Positions 50,624 through 60,788 of a DNA stretch of 64,000 bases are shown piece by piece. A model generated the notes under the pieces. It saw nothing but the letters and a program-made list of their open reading frames with translations. It was not told where the DNA came from and searched no databases. The DNA is from Diaporthe sp. PMI_573 (Eukaryota > Ascomycota > Sordariomycetes > Diaporthales > Diaporthaceae): positions 310,001 to 374,000 of the forward strand of contig JAJTUP010000011.1 of NCBI GenBank assembly GCA_021399435.1, in the 5' to 3' direction. The position numbers and the translations under genes were made by a program. The number at the start of each line of letters is the position of its first letter. Within the stretch, counting starts at the first letter, position 1.

Positions 50624-52726
50624 CTACTCTTCGTCCGCCTCCACAGACTCTGTTTTAATAGCATAGCCTTCTACGAACCCGTCTGGGTCACACGCCTTCT
50701 CCAGGCTGATACTATTCGCCCGTATCCATTGCCAAACAGCCTCTTTGCTGATCCGCACCCGCGGCACCTCCTTCTCCTTGTCGCCGCTGGGAACGGCGGC
50801 CGTTTCCTCACCGCCGTCTCCATCGCCGGGAGAGGTGCCGCGCCTCACGGGTTTCGGCGGCCCCAGGCCCGCTTCCTCCACGACGCCCATCTCCCTCAGG
50901 ACCGCAAGGCAGTCCTCGGGCACGATCCACGTCGCCTGGCTGCACTGCTCGGCGTCAACGACAACCTCTTCGTCGCCAGTGGTGTCCAGCCCCAGGAGCC
51001 AGGCGGCGATCTTGCCCGCCCAGAAACGCTTGTAGCCGCGCTTGCCGAGGTCCGAGATGGGCTTCTCCGGCCCGCCGACGACGCCCTCCCGCCGCGAGAT
51101 CTCGTAGCTCACCCCCATCAGCAGCGCGCCGAGGCCCTTGCGCTGCCAGGGCGGGAAGATCAGAATGCACGCCAGGTTGTTGTTGTCCCACGACAGCTTC
51201 TCCTTGGAGAAGAAGCCCACGATCTGGTGCTTGAGCGGCAGCGGCAGCGGCTGGGCTGCCTCCTCCTCATCCCCCTTGTCAGTGGTGCCCTGGGGCGATG
51301 GCTCCTGCGGGGGCCGTGGCGCTGTGTGTACCAGAAGGTAGTATTTAAAGCCGATCACGTCGAAAAAGACGGACTTGTTGTCCAGGAACAGCTTGGCGAA
51401 GAGTGACAGGTTCTGGCAGAAGAGGCCCTCTTCCTCTCCGTCGACCTCCCAGATGGACCACTCGCCTTGGTCTTCCACGGGCTCCTCGGCGGGCTGGGCT
51501 GCCGTGTCTGGCGCCTTCCTTTTGCGCACTGTACCCTTGGGCGCTGCCCCGGCACCATCAGGGGGTACAGCATGTCCGGCGTGCTGGCCCTTGGGGTGTG
51601 TGTAGATCTTCTCGCCGGGGACATAGCCCCTCCTCTCACACTGGTGGACGTGCTGCCACCACGGCACCAGCTCCTTGGAGTACTTGAAGCAGCACGGGCA
51701 GACATACAGCCGGTCTAGCTTGTCTTCTTTTGTCTTCCGGGACGTGGCATTCCCAGGGCCGTCATCCTTGCCATTCCCGTCCTGTGAGGAGGGCCCGTTG
51801 CTGTTGCCCGACTTGACGCTGTTCCCGGACACGTCACCAAGTGCTTCCGTGCCGTAGGGCGAGTGGTACCAAGTTGAGAAGCAGATGTTGCCGAAGACAA
51901 CTTTATCGATGTTCCGCTCGGCGGTATTCGGCTTCTTGTGCTCTTTGCTGGGGTGTTGTTGGGTCTTCTTGGCGGACTTGGGCGTGCGCTGGGTCGGCTT
52001 CGTAAGGGGCTGTAGGCACGGCTTGCTCGTATTTGCCGGGACGCGATCCGAGGACCTGGCTGACCGAGAGGGGAGTTGTGTCATGGGAGCGGTTGAGTTG
52101 GCATTCGAGGGAGTGCGCTGGTGTTGGCGTTGCTGCTGGTGCTGTTGTGATATCGGCGGGGTGGGGTGTTTCTGGACAGCTCGCGGCGGTGCAGCCGAAC
52201 CGCGTGGTCTCAGGTCTGCGGTTGATTCGACATGAACCGGCTGGACGGGACGGCTTCTCGTGTGAGCCTGATCGTCGTCGTCGTCGTGGTGCTGATCATG
52301 GTGGTGACGGTGGCGGAGGCTCCTTGCAGGCTTCAAGGCCGGGTCCCGATGGGCCTGATTCGTAGCCTGCAGCACGGGCCGACGCTGTGCTGAGCGCCCC
52401 GACGCGCTTGGGCGTGTGGGCGCCGTAGCTGCAGGTGCAGGTGCAGATGCAGGTGCAGTTGCATGCGAGCGACGCCCAATGCTGGTCGTCTTCAACTCGT
52501 CGTCTTCTTCGTCATGGTCACCGCTCTCCTCTACCTCTGCCCCTGCCTCTGGCTGTGCATCGGGAGCGTCTGCATCGGTGCGTCCGGCGCGTCTGCGGCG
52601 TGGCTCAGGGTCGGCCTTGTAGACGAGCGGGGCATTTGAGGTGTGACGTGTGGCACGGTGGACTGCGTTTGGTGGAGACTGCGCTGGGGCTGCATTGTGA
52701 GGTCGCTTGCGCTTGAGAGAAGACAT
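50624..52726 (-). CDS. MYST-family histone acetyltransferase (SAS2-like)
   Basis: A lysine acetyltransferase of the MYST family, acting on histone tails in chromatin. A single-exon gene of 700 residues. Residues 1-270 are disordered and Arg/Pro/Gln/His-rich, with a nuclear-type basic start (MSSLKRKRPH). The MYST domain starts at NIDKVVFGNICFSTWYHSPYG (about 277). A C2HC zinc finger lies near 343-366: CPCC, then HVHQC. Next come EVDGEEEGLFCQNLSLFAKLF and LDNKSVFFDV, whose Lys is the expected autoacetylation site. The acetyl-CoA segment reads ACILIFPPWQRKGLG near 520-532, and the catalytic Glu sits in GPEKPISDLG near 550. Two inserts, of about 35 and 50 residues, break up the domain at loops. 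I assign SAS2 rather than ESA1 by the divergent core and the absence of a chromodomain; the symbol is uncertain. Confidence 0.88.
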   Translation of the reverse strand: MSSLKRKRPHNAAPAQSPPNAVHRATRHTSNAPLVYKADPEPRRRRAGRTDADAPDAQPEAGAEVEESGDHDEEDDELKTTSIGRRSHATAPASAPAPAATAPTRPSASGRSAQRRPVLQATNQAHRDPALKPARSLRHRHHHDQHHDDDDDQAHTRSRPVQPVHVESTADLRPRGSAAPPRAVQKHPTPPISQQHQQQRQHQRTPSNANSTAPMTQLPSRSARSSDRVPANTSKPCLQPLTKPTQRTPKSAKKTQQHPSKEHKKPNTAERNIDKVVFGNICFSTWYHSPYGTEALGDVSGNSVKSGNSNGPSSQDGNGKDDGPGNATSRKTKEDKLDRLYVCPCCFKYSKELVPWWQHVHQCERRGYVPGEKIYTHPKGQHAGHAVPPDGAGAAPKGTVRKRKAPDTAAQPAEEPVEDQGEWSIWEVDGEEEGLFCQNLSLFAKLFLDNKSVFFDVIGFKYYLLVHTAPRPPQEPSPQGTTDKGDEEEAAQPLPLPLKHQIVGFFSKEKLSWDNNNLACILIFPPWQRKGLGALLMGVSYEISRREGVVGGPEKPISDLGKRGYKRFWAGKIAAWLLGLDTTGDEEVVVDAEQCSQATWIVPEDCLAVLREMGVVEEAGLGPPKPVRRGTSPGDGDGGEETAAVPSGDKEKEVPRVRISKEAVWQWIRANSISLEKACDPDGFVEGYAIKTESVEADEE

Positions 52727-53178
52727 TTGGCTATGACAGGTCCTGGTGAGACAATTGCTTGCTTGTCATGCGTAGATCAGCCAGGTCATGATGCCACGGC
52801 AGAGTGCGGAGGGCACCAGTTGCCTCGCTGTGGTGGTAGTTGGGCGTGTCGACGAGAGGGTCGGCCCGTACAGTACAGAACATGCACGACTAACAAGGGC
52901 CAGGAAAGCGCCGCATCCCCACCAGCCCCCGCCCCGACCTGACTTATGTAATATGGTGGTGCTGTCCTAACCCTGCGTTTATGTCGTCTTGCAGCAGACC
53001 TGAGCTTGGAGAATTCTCGTAAGAAAACCGCAGCTCGTAACATCGCCGATATTGAGCTGTCGTCTACACAATTGAGGACTGTTCAACGTCCGCCAAATTT
53101 CGAGATGATGGCATGTTGTCCTCTCAATTTTGATCGACCATCCGCATCTCCCGTCTCACCGGTGCTGTCTCCCCGGGC
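52727..53178. other. Divergent promoter region
   Basis: 450 bp shared by the MYST gene (-) and the 916-residue protein (+). No gene seen. Confidence 0.6.
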
Positions 53179-55929
53179 ATGCTGCGACTCCGCTTCGCAC
53201 AGCATCTCACAAAGGCGTGCCGTCATGTCTGTCTACCTTTGAATGTTGGTCCTCACACGTGCTACCCGCCTCCCCGAACTTCTCTTGTTGACTTCCTTAC
53301 CCAGGCACCCTCAAATGCCTTGAATAGCGGGCGCTGGTTGCGGACTGCAGCGACACAACGTCCTGTTCGATTTGCCCTCCAGCATGGTGCCCCCAAAACG
53401 GCGCCGGCCAACGGGCATCGCCAGAGGGCAATCCGTGGTAAGCTGAAGCAGCCGCCCACGGACCTGCTTGTACGTAAGCTACGGAGCCGAGGGGAGCCCA
53501 TGACATGGGATTCTTGGGAGAAGGCGCGCCTAGTTGCCCGCTCACGAAGTGCACGACTTCCCGTCGTGACCCACCAGCTCGCCCTGAGGCAGGATGAGGC
53601 TGGTATGGAGACAAGTGTCTCGACCTTCCTCGAGGACCCAGAGGGATGGGAGACCAATCTCAAGAGGATGGCCTACAGGGGTATCGACCGGACCGACCTG
53701 GACCACTGGCTCTGGATTCTGGGTGCAGAAGATACAGATACCAAAGTCGAGAGATTCGCATCGACGGACCGCCATAAGCCCATCTTCGTGCTTATGGCAA
53801 TATTGCGGACACATGAATACATGCGCAGTGGCTCATCCTTGGTGAAACTGTATGACTACATCGCAAGAAATTACTTTCGGTCGAATCCTGCTTTCCGACA
53901 GGAACTTCCCAAGGCATCACTGCCGCGCTCCTTGGACAACGCCTTCAACATGACGCCCACACATTTCATGCTCCTTGTTAAACGACTTGTGTATCACTGT
54001 TTGAAGACATGGCCTTCGTCTATAGTCACGGTCGCCAGGCTGGTGGTCAGCTACATGCGGGTCATCCCGGTCAACACAAAGCCCAACAAAACCAATCGCC
54101 GCACTGGCTATGCTGCTCAGTGCAGTGTATTCAACCATGCGTTATCCAGCTTTCGGAGGGTCTCATCTCTGAGTCCCTTGGGCAATCTTCAACACAACTG
54201 GAAGGCGCAGAGGATCTTGCTGGGCTTCTCTGCCGGTCTGCCGCGGCCACTGATCATCAACAGGTGGAGTTATAGAGCCATCAGGGTCGTTCTGCTTGGA
54301 TTGAAGAAGTCGCAGGAAGAGAGGAGAACAGCCGTCCGCCACGTACACACCTGGCCGCCGTACAGGAAACGGTTGGATGGAACAGAAGAGAGGGAAGACC
54401 CGGAGGCGTGGCTCAGCAGAAGCGTCAAGGCCGGCATCCTCAAGAGACAAGACGGATACACTGACGATTTTCCGGACCTTGCGCTCGAAGCTCTGGGCGG
54501 AGCCGTACTCCATGACTCCATCACGATCCAAACACGTTCCGGAGCGCCGAGATTTTGGTCTGGTGATCGCAGGTCTCTGTCGATCTTCTCGACCTGGGCT
54601 GCCAAGGTCAAGGCGACCAGAAACGCTTACGAGGCCTGGCAATTGTGTCAAGAACCGCCGCTGCCCAATCTCAAACCCAACTTCCAGGTGTACGCGGAGA
54701 TGTTCTCGAAACTCTTCTCCGCGGAGATCGATTACACATCATCGATCCTCCCAGGAGGCGCCAAGGAGGTCTACCCCCCAAACCATGTCAGCCTGACAGA
54801 GTTTGAACGCGAGCGACTGCGTCCGTTGTCTGTTGACGACTTGTACGAGAGGATGTTGCGGGATGGAAATCGGCCAGTCAAACACTGCCTGACGTTACTG
54901 GTCCGCAATGCGTCGACAGTGGAAAAGGCTGCGCAGTACCTTCGCGACAGCCCTCTGGACCGGGAAGCCGTTGAGAGTCTGACGAAAGCACTGAGCCCCA
55001 CCTACGAAAGCTTGAAGCAGATCCCGGTGCGTGTCTTCCACGCCTATGTGGGACTGCTCTGCGCCCGGCAGGCACGCCGACGATGGGTTCGCAACCCCAA
55101 CGTTGCCGGGCACAGGCCGCGGCCAGAAGTTCTTGCGGGATATGATCGTCTGAAGCGGGCAGTCCAACTCGTGTGTATTCGGTCTGGCCCGAGGAGGGCG
55201 CCGGCGCCGGCGCCATGGCACACGGTCATGCAGGCGCTGGCGCACCGCAAACTCGTCCTCAGGCCCTGGTGCAGCCAGGAACAAGACGATATGGATGCCC
55301 TGAGGATGATGTTGTCGCTTTTCAACGCCTACAATATGAGCGAGGGCATGCATCCCATCCCATTTGACTGCCTCGCCCGCTGCACCCTGAAGGCTCTTGG
55401 ACGCGATGGCGATGCTGCTGGCCTGGCCAAGGATGCCCAGCAGCTCATTGCGACCGCCCACAAGACACTCAAGTCCACGCTGAGGGAGCTGACCTCGCCG
55501 GTTCGGGCGCCCAGCGAGAGTATCGCGGACTCGCTGCCGCCACTATATCATGAGCTCAGCGCGGCGCACATCCACACGTACCTGGAGACGCTAGCGCGGC
55601 TGGGAGACGTTTACGAGGCGGTGCAGGTCATCGAATGGGTGCTGCTGTCTTGGGACCAGAACCCTACCATCCTGGCGCACGCTAGGGACCCGGACCACAA
55701 GCAGTGGGCAATGCTGGGAGAGGCATTTGTCTGCTTCCGGGCATTTGCCGAGGGGCGGGTCTCTGACGAGATCATGAGCAGGATTGAGACGAGGTTTGAG
55801 GAGCTGAAGGGCAAGGGCTCGACCTGGTTGTGGCCCAGGGACGAAGATGTTGACGACTACGTTGAGCGGAAGAGCGAGGAGGGTCGAATAGAACCGAATG
55901 AACAGGAAGAGAGTGTGTACAAGAGATGA
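53179..55929 (+). CDS. Large helical protein of unknown function, probably mitochondrial
   Basis: An intronless gene of 916 residues that I cannot assign to a named family. The N-terminus MLRLRFAQHLTKACRHVC is basic and amphipathic with no acidic residue in its first 40, a good mitochondrial targeting signal. The rest is Arg/Leu-rich and mostly helical. Blocks such as LSAAHIHTYLETLARLGDVYEAVQVIEWVLLSW (partly quoted) look like a pentatricopeptide-type helix pair, and several similar pairs seem present between about 200 and 880. This suggests an organellar RNA-binding or translation factor, but the repeat is degenerate. The C-terminus is charged. It lies tail-to-head with the DNA methyltransferase gene, with 800 bp between. 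Confidence 0.7.
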   Translation: MLRLRFAQHLTKACRHVCLPLNVGPHTCYPPPRTSLVDFLTQAPSNALNSGRWLRTAATQRPVRFALQHGAPKTAPANGHRQRAIRGKLKQPPTDLLVRKLRSRGEPMTWDSWEKARLVARSRSARLPVVTHQLALRQDEAGMETSVSTFLEDPEGWETNLKRMAYRGIDRTDLDHWLWILGAEDTDTKVERFASTDRHKPIFVLMAILRTHEYMRSGSSLVKLYDYIARNYFRSNPAFRQELPKASLPRSLDNAFNMTPTHFMLLVKRLVYHCLKTWPSSIVTVARLVVSYMRVIPVNTKPNKTNRRTGYAAQCSVFNHALSSFRRVSSLSPLGNLQHNWKAQRILLGFSAGLPRPLIINRWSYRAIRVVLLGLKKSQEERRTAVRHVHTWPPYRKRLDGTEEREDPEAWLSRSVKAGILKRQDGYTDDFPDLALEALGGAVLHDSITIQTRSGAPRFWSGDRRSLSIFSTWAAKVKATRNAYEAWQLCQEPPLPNLKPNFQVYAEMFSKLFSAEIDYTSSILPGGAKEVYPPNHVSLTEFERERLRPLSVDDLYERMLRDGNRPVKHCLTLLVRNASTVEKAAQYLRDSPLDREAVESLTKALSPTYESLKQIPVRVFHAYVGLLCARQARRRWVRNPNVAGHRPRPEVLAGYDRLKRAVQLVCIRSGPRRAPAPAPWHTVMQALAHRKLVLRPWCSQEQDDMDALRMMLSLFNAYNMSEGMHPIPFDCLARCTLKALGRDGDAAGLAKDAQQLIATAHKTLKSTLRELTSPVRAPSESIADSLPPLYHELSAAHIHTYLETLARLGDVYEAVQVIEWVLLSWDQNPTILAHARDPDHKQWAMLGEAFVCFRAFAEGRVSDEIMSRIETRFEELKGKGSTWLWPRDEDVDDYVERKSEEGRIEPNEQEESVYKR

Positions 55930-56737
55930 GATACCCAAGTACATAGACATTCAGAACAGCAGAAAACCTCATTTGAGTCAATGCCTGGCTCTCCGTGTTG
56001 CTCGGTGACCGGCGCGCCTTCCGTGAGCTTCTAAGGACTTGTGATCTGGCAGGTATGATAATGATAGACCTGGAAAGGTTGATTGGAAAAGAAGGTTTGG
56101 TCTGTCACTGATCCTCTGGTAAGGTACACATATTCAACCCCTGGAACAAGCAAGCCCCCTGGATATCGAATCACAGGCCTGGAAGCAACGCCAGCCAAAA
56201 CAAGCACGGGAAGACAACGGCGCTCCCTGTCCAGACCGCGCCTGCAATTGGTCAATTCGTCCTGACCCCCGGCCCCACAGACCCTACCCTCTTGTAACGC
56301 TCAATCGCGTGTCGCGTATCAACATGATCGTTTGTCTTTGCGCAACTCCAGACGCTCTCAGGCAGCCTGCAGCTCCCTCTTCATTTTCATCCTGCATTTC
56401 ATCCTGTGTTGCTGGTACTGGGAGATTTTCTGGATTTCTCTGGGTAGTTCTGTTTACCGTTCATTTCACGGAGTCTGGGTCTTGCCGTCGGTTCACTCGA
56501 TGCATTTTGCATTTGCGCTCGTCCTGGCCCCAGACCTACCGTGCTTTCAAGGTAAATTGACGTGTTGGCCCATATCAGAGCAAGGCATGACGTGCTAACA
56601 AAACATTCAGGCATTTAATCAAGCATTTTATCTCGGCCTACACGTTACAGCCTTCACTTTCTGTCCAAACTTGAACGCCTTGGCCCTCATCTTTACATGC
56701 GCCATCGTATGCCAACTTCGTGGGGGAAGGCGCCAGC
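55930..56737. other. Intergenic region upstream of the DNA methyltransferase
   Basis: 800 bp. It may contain non-coding or missed N-terminal exons of the methyltransferase. The small frames at 56309-56598 are hydrophobic but show no family match. Confidence 0.5.
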
Positions 56738-59700
56738 ATGGGGTACCTGTTCGCGAGCGATCAGTACGGGGGACTGAGCAGTGGGCCTATGGAACTCGAT
56801 GAAGAGCCCATGCAGAGTCACCGTGACAATGAAGCTGCTCTCATAGAGGCGGTGGCGGAGGAGGCCGAATTTGATGAGACAGACCTCGAAAGCGACTTCG
56901 ACAATGTGCAGCAGCAACCTCAGACCTCTTCGAAGGGCCTCGTCATTGAGATCCCCGTATCCACCTTGATCACTCCTCGTTCGGCCTTCAGAAGCGATGT
57001 GTCCACCAGCAGAGAATACAAGGCCGTACAGAGTCTCCTTGAGTCTGACCCTACCCAGCTGGACGAAGACTTTGTCGAATTCGAATTGGACGATTTCGTG
57101 GTGTACATCGACGCTCCGAGGCATCCTCAAGAGATGAGGGCTATGCACACCTTTGCCACTTCTACCGGCCAAACAAAGTTCTTTTTCAACGGCACACTCA
57201 AGCTTGGCAATCTCAAGTATCGTGTAGAGAAGGCGCCTTTTGAGGAGATCCCGTTGGGGAACTATGGGGAAGACAATCCGACAGTGGGGGACCAACTTTG
57301 GATTCGATCCGACCTGAATCGGCGGAATAACATATACTACAAGCTGAAAACCCCGTCTATTGAGTACGCAAGGTTTCACACGGACTTCCTCTGGGTGGCC
57401 GATCTAGCGAAGCATGTGGTCGACTTTTCAGAGCACCTCCTGGGACTGGGCCAGAACGTTTCCATCCGGCGCTTCGAACAAGACTTCGCACGGTGGCTAC
57501 AGGCAACCCACGGGTCATCACCGACGTTTCAGAAGTGGTACAACAGACGTGGAGCAAATGACTTTCGCCAATCAATCATTGCGAACCAGTTTTTCGTAAG
57601 GAAAGAGCTGTTTGCTATGTTTGATGGTCAGAAATGGTCTCGGATACATATCTTTAGGGAGATTGCGAAACCCTTCGGTATGTACAGTCGCCAGGGGTTG
57701 CCGTCGGAAGAGATCGCCCACACAATAGTCACTCCGTACATATTTGACTGCTTTTCTCACATGAAGATGGGCGAGATACTGAAGCCCGTGCAGCCTTCAG
57801 TGAGCACTGGGGAGGCTGTTGCTCTCTCCTGGCCAGCAGATGGAACGAAGAACCTCAGATTTATTCGAAGTGCTTGCACTTCTAAAAACCGTCAGACTAT
57901 GATCGATAGCATCAAACCTGGGGACACAATCTCGATCGTCCTTGACGCAGACGCGAAATGGTACACGAACAAGGCGGACAAGAAATGGTACGGTCTTGTG
58001 CAGAGTGTGTCTACGGTCCGGTCCCGACGGCAGTTCGACATAACATGGCTATACGACCCCGAAGACACTCCGTGCTGCTCTATGAGGTACCCCTGGGAAA
58101 ATGAGCTGTTCCTCAGCGATCACTGCACATGCGAGGAGGAACAAGGGAGGATCCCCGAGCATGCGGTCATTGGAGTTCATACCGTGGAATGGTTCGGCAC
58201 ACCCCAAACCAAAGCCGAATTCTTCATCAGACAAACATATCAGGTCGAACAACGCAGGTGGGTCACTCTCAAGCAAGCCCACATCCGCTGCCACCACGGG
58301 GAGCAATGGCGTCCCGAATACCTTGTGGGTGAGACAGTCCTCGTGTCGACTCCCGGTACGGCGGTCCTCGAGCCTTGCGAGATTCTGGCATATGATGCGA
58401 CTTACACAAATACACGGCTGCGAAGATTTATACGACGCGAAACGATTGTGAGCCAGTCTGCTCGGAACGAGCTTGTTTATACCGATGAAGAATTTTCTGC
58501 AGCCATCGATTGCATCCATGCTAGATGTATAATCCGTTGCTATTGTCCTGGCGAAGCTATTCCTGCACCATACAATCGGGGTGGCACTGGAAATGCCTTC
58601 GTTATCACACACAGGAAGTCTGCTGATGGCTCGATACACCCCCTGAGCTCCGCCAACAAGCCAAAGATCCGCCAGGGCTTTGATCCAAAGCGCCGAGTAA
58701 AAAAGCTTCGCGCCCTGGATCTCTTTAGTGGGTGCGGTAATTTTGGCCGTGGGCTTGAAGATGGAGGTGCCGTCGAAGCAAAATGGGTAAACGACATATG
58801 GGACGCCGCAATCCATACCTACATGGCCAATTCCAGAGACCCAGAGTCTGTACGCCCTTTCCTTGGCGACATAGATGACCTCAATCTGTACGCTTTTGAG
58901 GGGATGTTCAGCGATTCCGTACCGAGACCTGGTCAGGTCGATTTGATCTGTGGGGGCAGCCCTTGCCCTGGGTTTTCACTGATCACTCCGAACCAACAAA
59001 CAATCCGACAGGCCAAGAACAGGTCTTTGGTCGCTGCCTTTGCGGCAAACGTGGATTTCTATCGACCGAAGTACGGCATTCTTGAGAATGTCAAAACCAT
59101 TGTGCAAAGCAAACGCAACGGCAAAGGCAAGATCACCGAGGACTACTTCTCGCAGCTCATCTGTGCTCTCGTCGGAATGGGTTATCAAGTGCAGATCATC
59201 CTCGGCGACGCATGGTCCCATGGAGCCCCTCAGGCCCGTGTGCGTGCCTTCCTCTACTTTGCGGCGCCTGGGCTTGAGCTACCACAGCCGCCTGTCCCCT
59301 CACACTCGCACCCGGACAAGAAGAGGTACGGGTCCTTGGGGATGATGACCAATCGAGAACCCTATGCTTTTCGATTAGACAAGCCAACAGCTTTCCAATA
59401 TGTCACGGCGCTGCAAGCGACCGCAGATCTTCCCGACGTCTACGACGCCAAAACGGAAACGTGCGTGGCATTCCCAGACCACCGACTCTCGATATCGTTG
59501 TCCTCTGGACACATGAACACTGGGGTCAGGGGCGGCCGGGGCAGGAACGGCCGTATTCAAAGCCTCAATATGCCCATACGGCCCTTTGCCATGAACATTT
59601 CCCGTGCCTGGCACCACACGATCAGGGACAACCTCAGCGGGGATACGGTCAGGGACATGTTCGACCACGAGCGGGACGCCTACCCCGGCAACGGCTCACA

Positions 59701-60121
59701 CCGGTCGTCGGGCATTAGCAAGGGATGGGGCCGCGTGCACCCCCATGGGCTGTTCCACACCGTGACCACCGTTTGTTCCTGGACCGACGCGCGGATCGGC
59801 AGGCTCTCGCACTGGGACCAGCCGCGGCCGCTGACCGTGATGGAGGTCCGCAGGGCTCAGGGCATACCGGACAATGAGGTCCTGCTAGGCAGGCCATCAG
59901 ACCAGTGGGGGATGGTCGGCAACGCCGTCGCGAGGCAGATCGCCATGGCACTCGGGCTGACGCTGCGCAAGGCGTGGGTTGGTACCCTGTATGAAGACGA
60001 CGAGGTGGCCACGCTGGCGCCGGAGGAGGAGGAGGAGGAGCAGAGACAGGCTGGTGAAAATGGCGCCGGCTTCACGGAAGCCCCGGTCGTGAATGGGTAC
60101 AGCCCGATGTTGCTGGACTGA
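56738..60121 (+). CDS. dim-2: DNA (cytosine-5) methyltransferase, DIM-2/DNMT1-like, with two BAH domains
   Basis: A C5-cytosine methyltransferase. A single-exon gene; ATG 56738 gives 1127 residues, shorter than Neurospora DIM-2, so an N-terminal exon could be missing. The N-terminal 380 residues are acidic, then replication-foci-like without clear motifs. BAH1 spans about 390-495 (KPGDTISIVLDAD, then VSTVRSRRQFDITWLYDPEDTP) and is followed by a Cys/His segment (DHCTCEEE, then HIRCHHG). BAH2 spans about 510-630. The catalytic domain runs from about 655: motif I DLFSGCGNFGRGLEDGG, motif IV GGSPCPGFS with Cys743, motif VI LENVKTIVQ, motif VIII GAPQARVRAF, and motif X GNAVARQIAMAL. Motif IV reads PCP where DNMT1-type enzymes usually have PCQ. 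The likely role is cytosine methylation of heterochromatin or repeats. Confidence 0.92.
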   Translation: MGYLFASDQYGGLSSGPMELDEEPMQSHRDNEAALIEAVAEEAEFDETDLESDFDNVQQQPQTSSKGLVIEIPVSTLITPRSAFRSDVSTSREYKAVQSLLESDPTQLDEDFVEFELDDFVVYIDAPRHPQEMRAMHTFATSTGQTKFFFNGTLKLGNLKYRVEKAPFEEIPLGNYGEDNPTVGDQLWIRSDLNRRNNIYYKLKTPSIEYARFHTDFLWVADLAKHVVDFSEHLLGLGQNVSIRRFEQDFARWLQATHGSSPTFQKWYNRRGANDFRQSIIANQFFVRKELFAMFDGQKWSRIHIFREIAKPFGMYSRQGLPSEEIAHTIVTPYIFDCFSHMKMGEILKPVQPSVSTGEAVALSWPADGTKNLRFIRSACTSKNRQTMIDSIKPGDTISIVLDADAKWYTNKADKKWYGLVQSVSTVRSRRQFDITWLYDPEDTPCCSMRYPWENELFLSDHCTCEEEQGRIPEHAVIGVHTVEWFGTPQTKAEFFIRQTYQVEQRRWVTLKQAHIRCHHGEQWRPEYLVGETVLVSTPGTAVLEPCEILAYDATYTNTRLRRFIRRETIVSQSARNELVYTDEEFSAAIDCIHARCIIRCYCPGEAIPAPYNRGGTGNAFVITHRKSADGSIHPLSSANKPKIRQGFDPKRRVKKLRALDLFSGCGNFGRGLEDGGAVEAKWVNDIWDAAIHTYMANSRDPESVRPFLGDIDDLNLYAFEGMFSDSVPRPGQVDLICGGSPCPGFSLITPNQQTIRQAKNRSLVAAFAANVDFYRPKYGILENVKTIVQSKRNGKGKITEDYFSQLICALVGMGYQVQIILGDAWSHGAPQARVRAFLYFAAPGLELPQPPVPSHSHPDKKRYGSLGMMTNREPYAFRLDKPTAFQYVTALQATADLPDVYDAKTETCVAFPDHRLSISLSSGHMNTGVRGGRGRNGRIQSLNMPIRPFAMNISRAWHHTIRDNLSGDTVRDMFDHERDAYPGNGSHRSSGISKGWGRVHPHGLFHTVTTVCSWTDARIGRLSHWDQPRPLTVMEVRRAQGIPDNEVLLGRPSDQWGMVGNAVARQIAMALGLTLRKAWVGTLYEDDEVATLAPEEEEEEQRQAGENGAGFTEAPVVNGYSPMLLD

Positions 60122-60788
60122 TATTGAGCATACGACTACAGCTCAACCCGCAGCCGCGACTTTTGGATGCAAATTCTATGGGAGGAATTCGATTTCCGTA
60201 GCGACACTACTGCCATACAAAGTCACTGAATATGCATCATCATTTCCAGGGCGACCGGATGACAAGTGTGTGTGCGTGTGTGTGTGTGCGTGTGTGTGTG
60301 TGTGTGTGCGCGCGTGCGCGCGCGCACTCGCTCGAGAAACATTAATTTGGCTACAGAGGGGAAAGGGATGCACCCACGCCCTCTGAGCATGGTTTGGTGT
60401 TTATCTAGCCCGGTATACATACAACCCTCCCCCTCAGATCATCGAAGATGAGCTGGACACAAGGTAGCTTTGGCTAAGTCTGGCTCTCGCTCGGTGACAG
60501 CAGAAAACGCGGACGCAGTGTTTAAACTCGTACAGAGGCATGTTTAGGCAGAGAGACAGTATATGGGAGAGAGGGGCGGCCACACACTCACACACAGGCA
60601 CACATGCCTCATGATAGGTCGTCTCTTGGATCGTGCTCCCAGCACTCATCCCATTGGCTCTGCAGCACGCCTCTGCCACCCTGCAACTCCAACCTGTCCG
60701 CGTCCCATAGCACATACGCCCACCGCCGCAGCTCGTCGGGTATATACCAGCCAACCAGGTTACTTTAAGTCCCTCCCTAGAGCAGGGT
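60122..60788. other. Intergenic region with Z-DNA-prone tract
   Basis: 3' flanks of the methyltransferase (+) and the F-box gene (-). It is dominated by the alternating TG/CG tract at 60266-60327. A second short ACACACTCACACACAGGCACACA stretch lies near 60583-60605. The repetitive frames across it are artefacts. Confidence 0.65.
60266..60327. repeat. (TG/CG)n alternating purine-pyrimidine tract
   Basis: About 62 nt of unbroken purine-pyrimidine alternation, TG-rich on the left and CG-rich on the right (ending in a run of CG). This is a classic Z-DNA-forming composition, 145 nt past the methyltransferase stop codon. Confidence 0.95.

Noticed and set aside
56309..56598. Hydrophobic short frames as possible N-terminal exons of the DNA methyltransferase
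   Set aside because: Signal-like hydrophobic sequence does not fit a nuclear enzyme, and no convincing splice joins them to 56738.
60176..60451. Thr-His and Cys-Val repeat peptides on both strands
   Set aside because: Translations of the TG/CG microsatellite.
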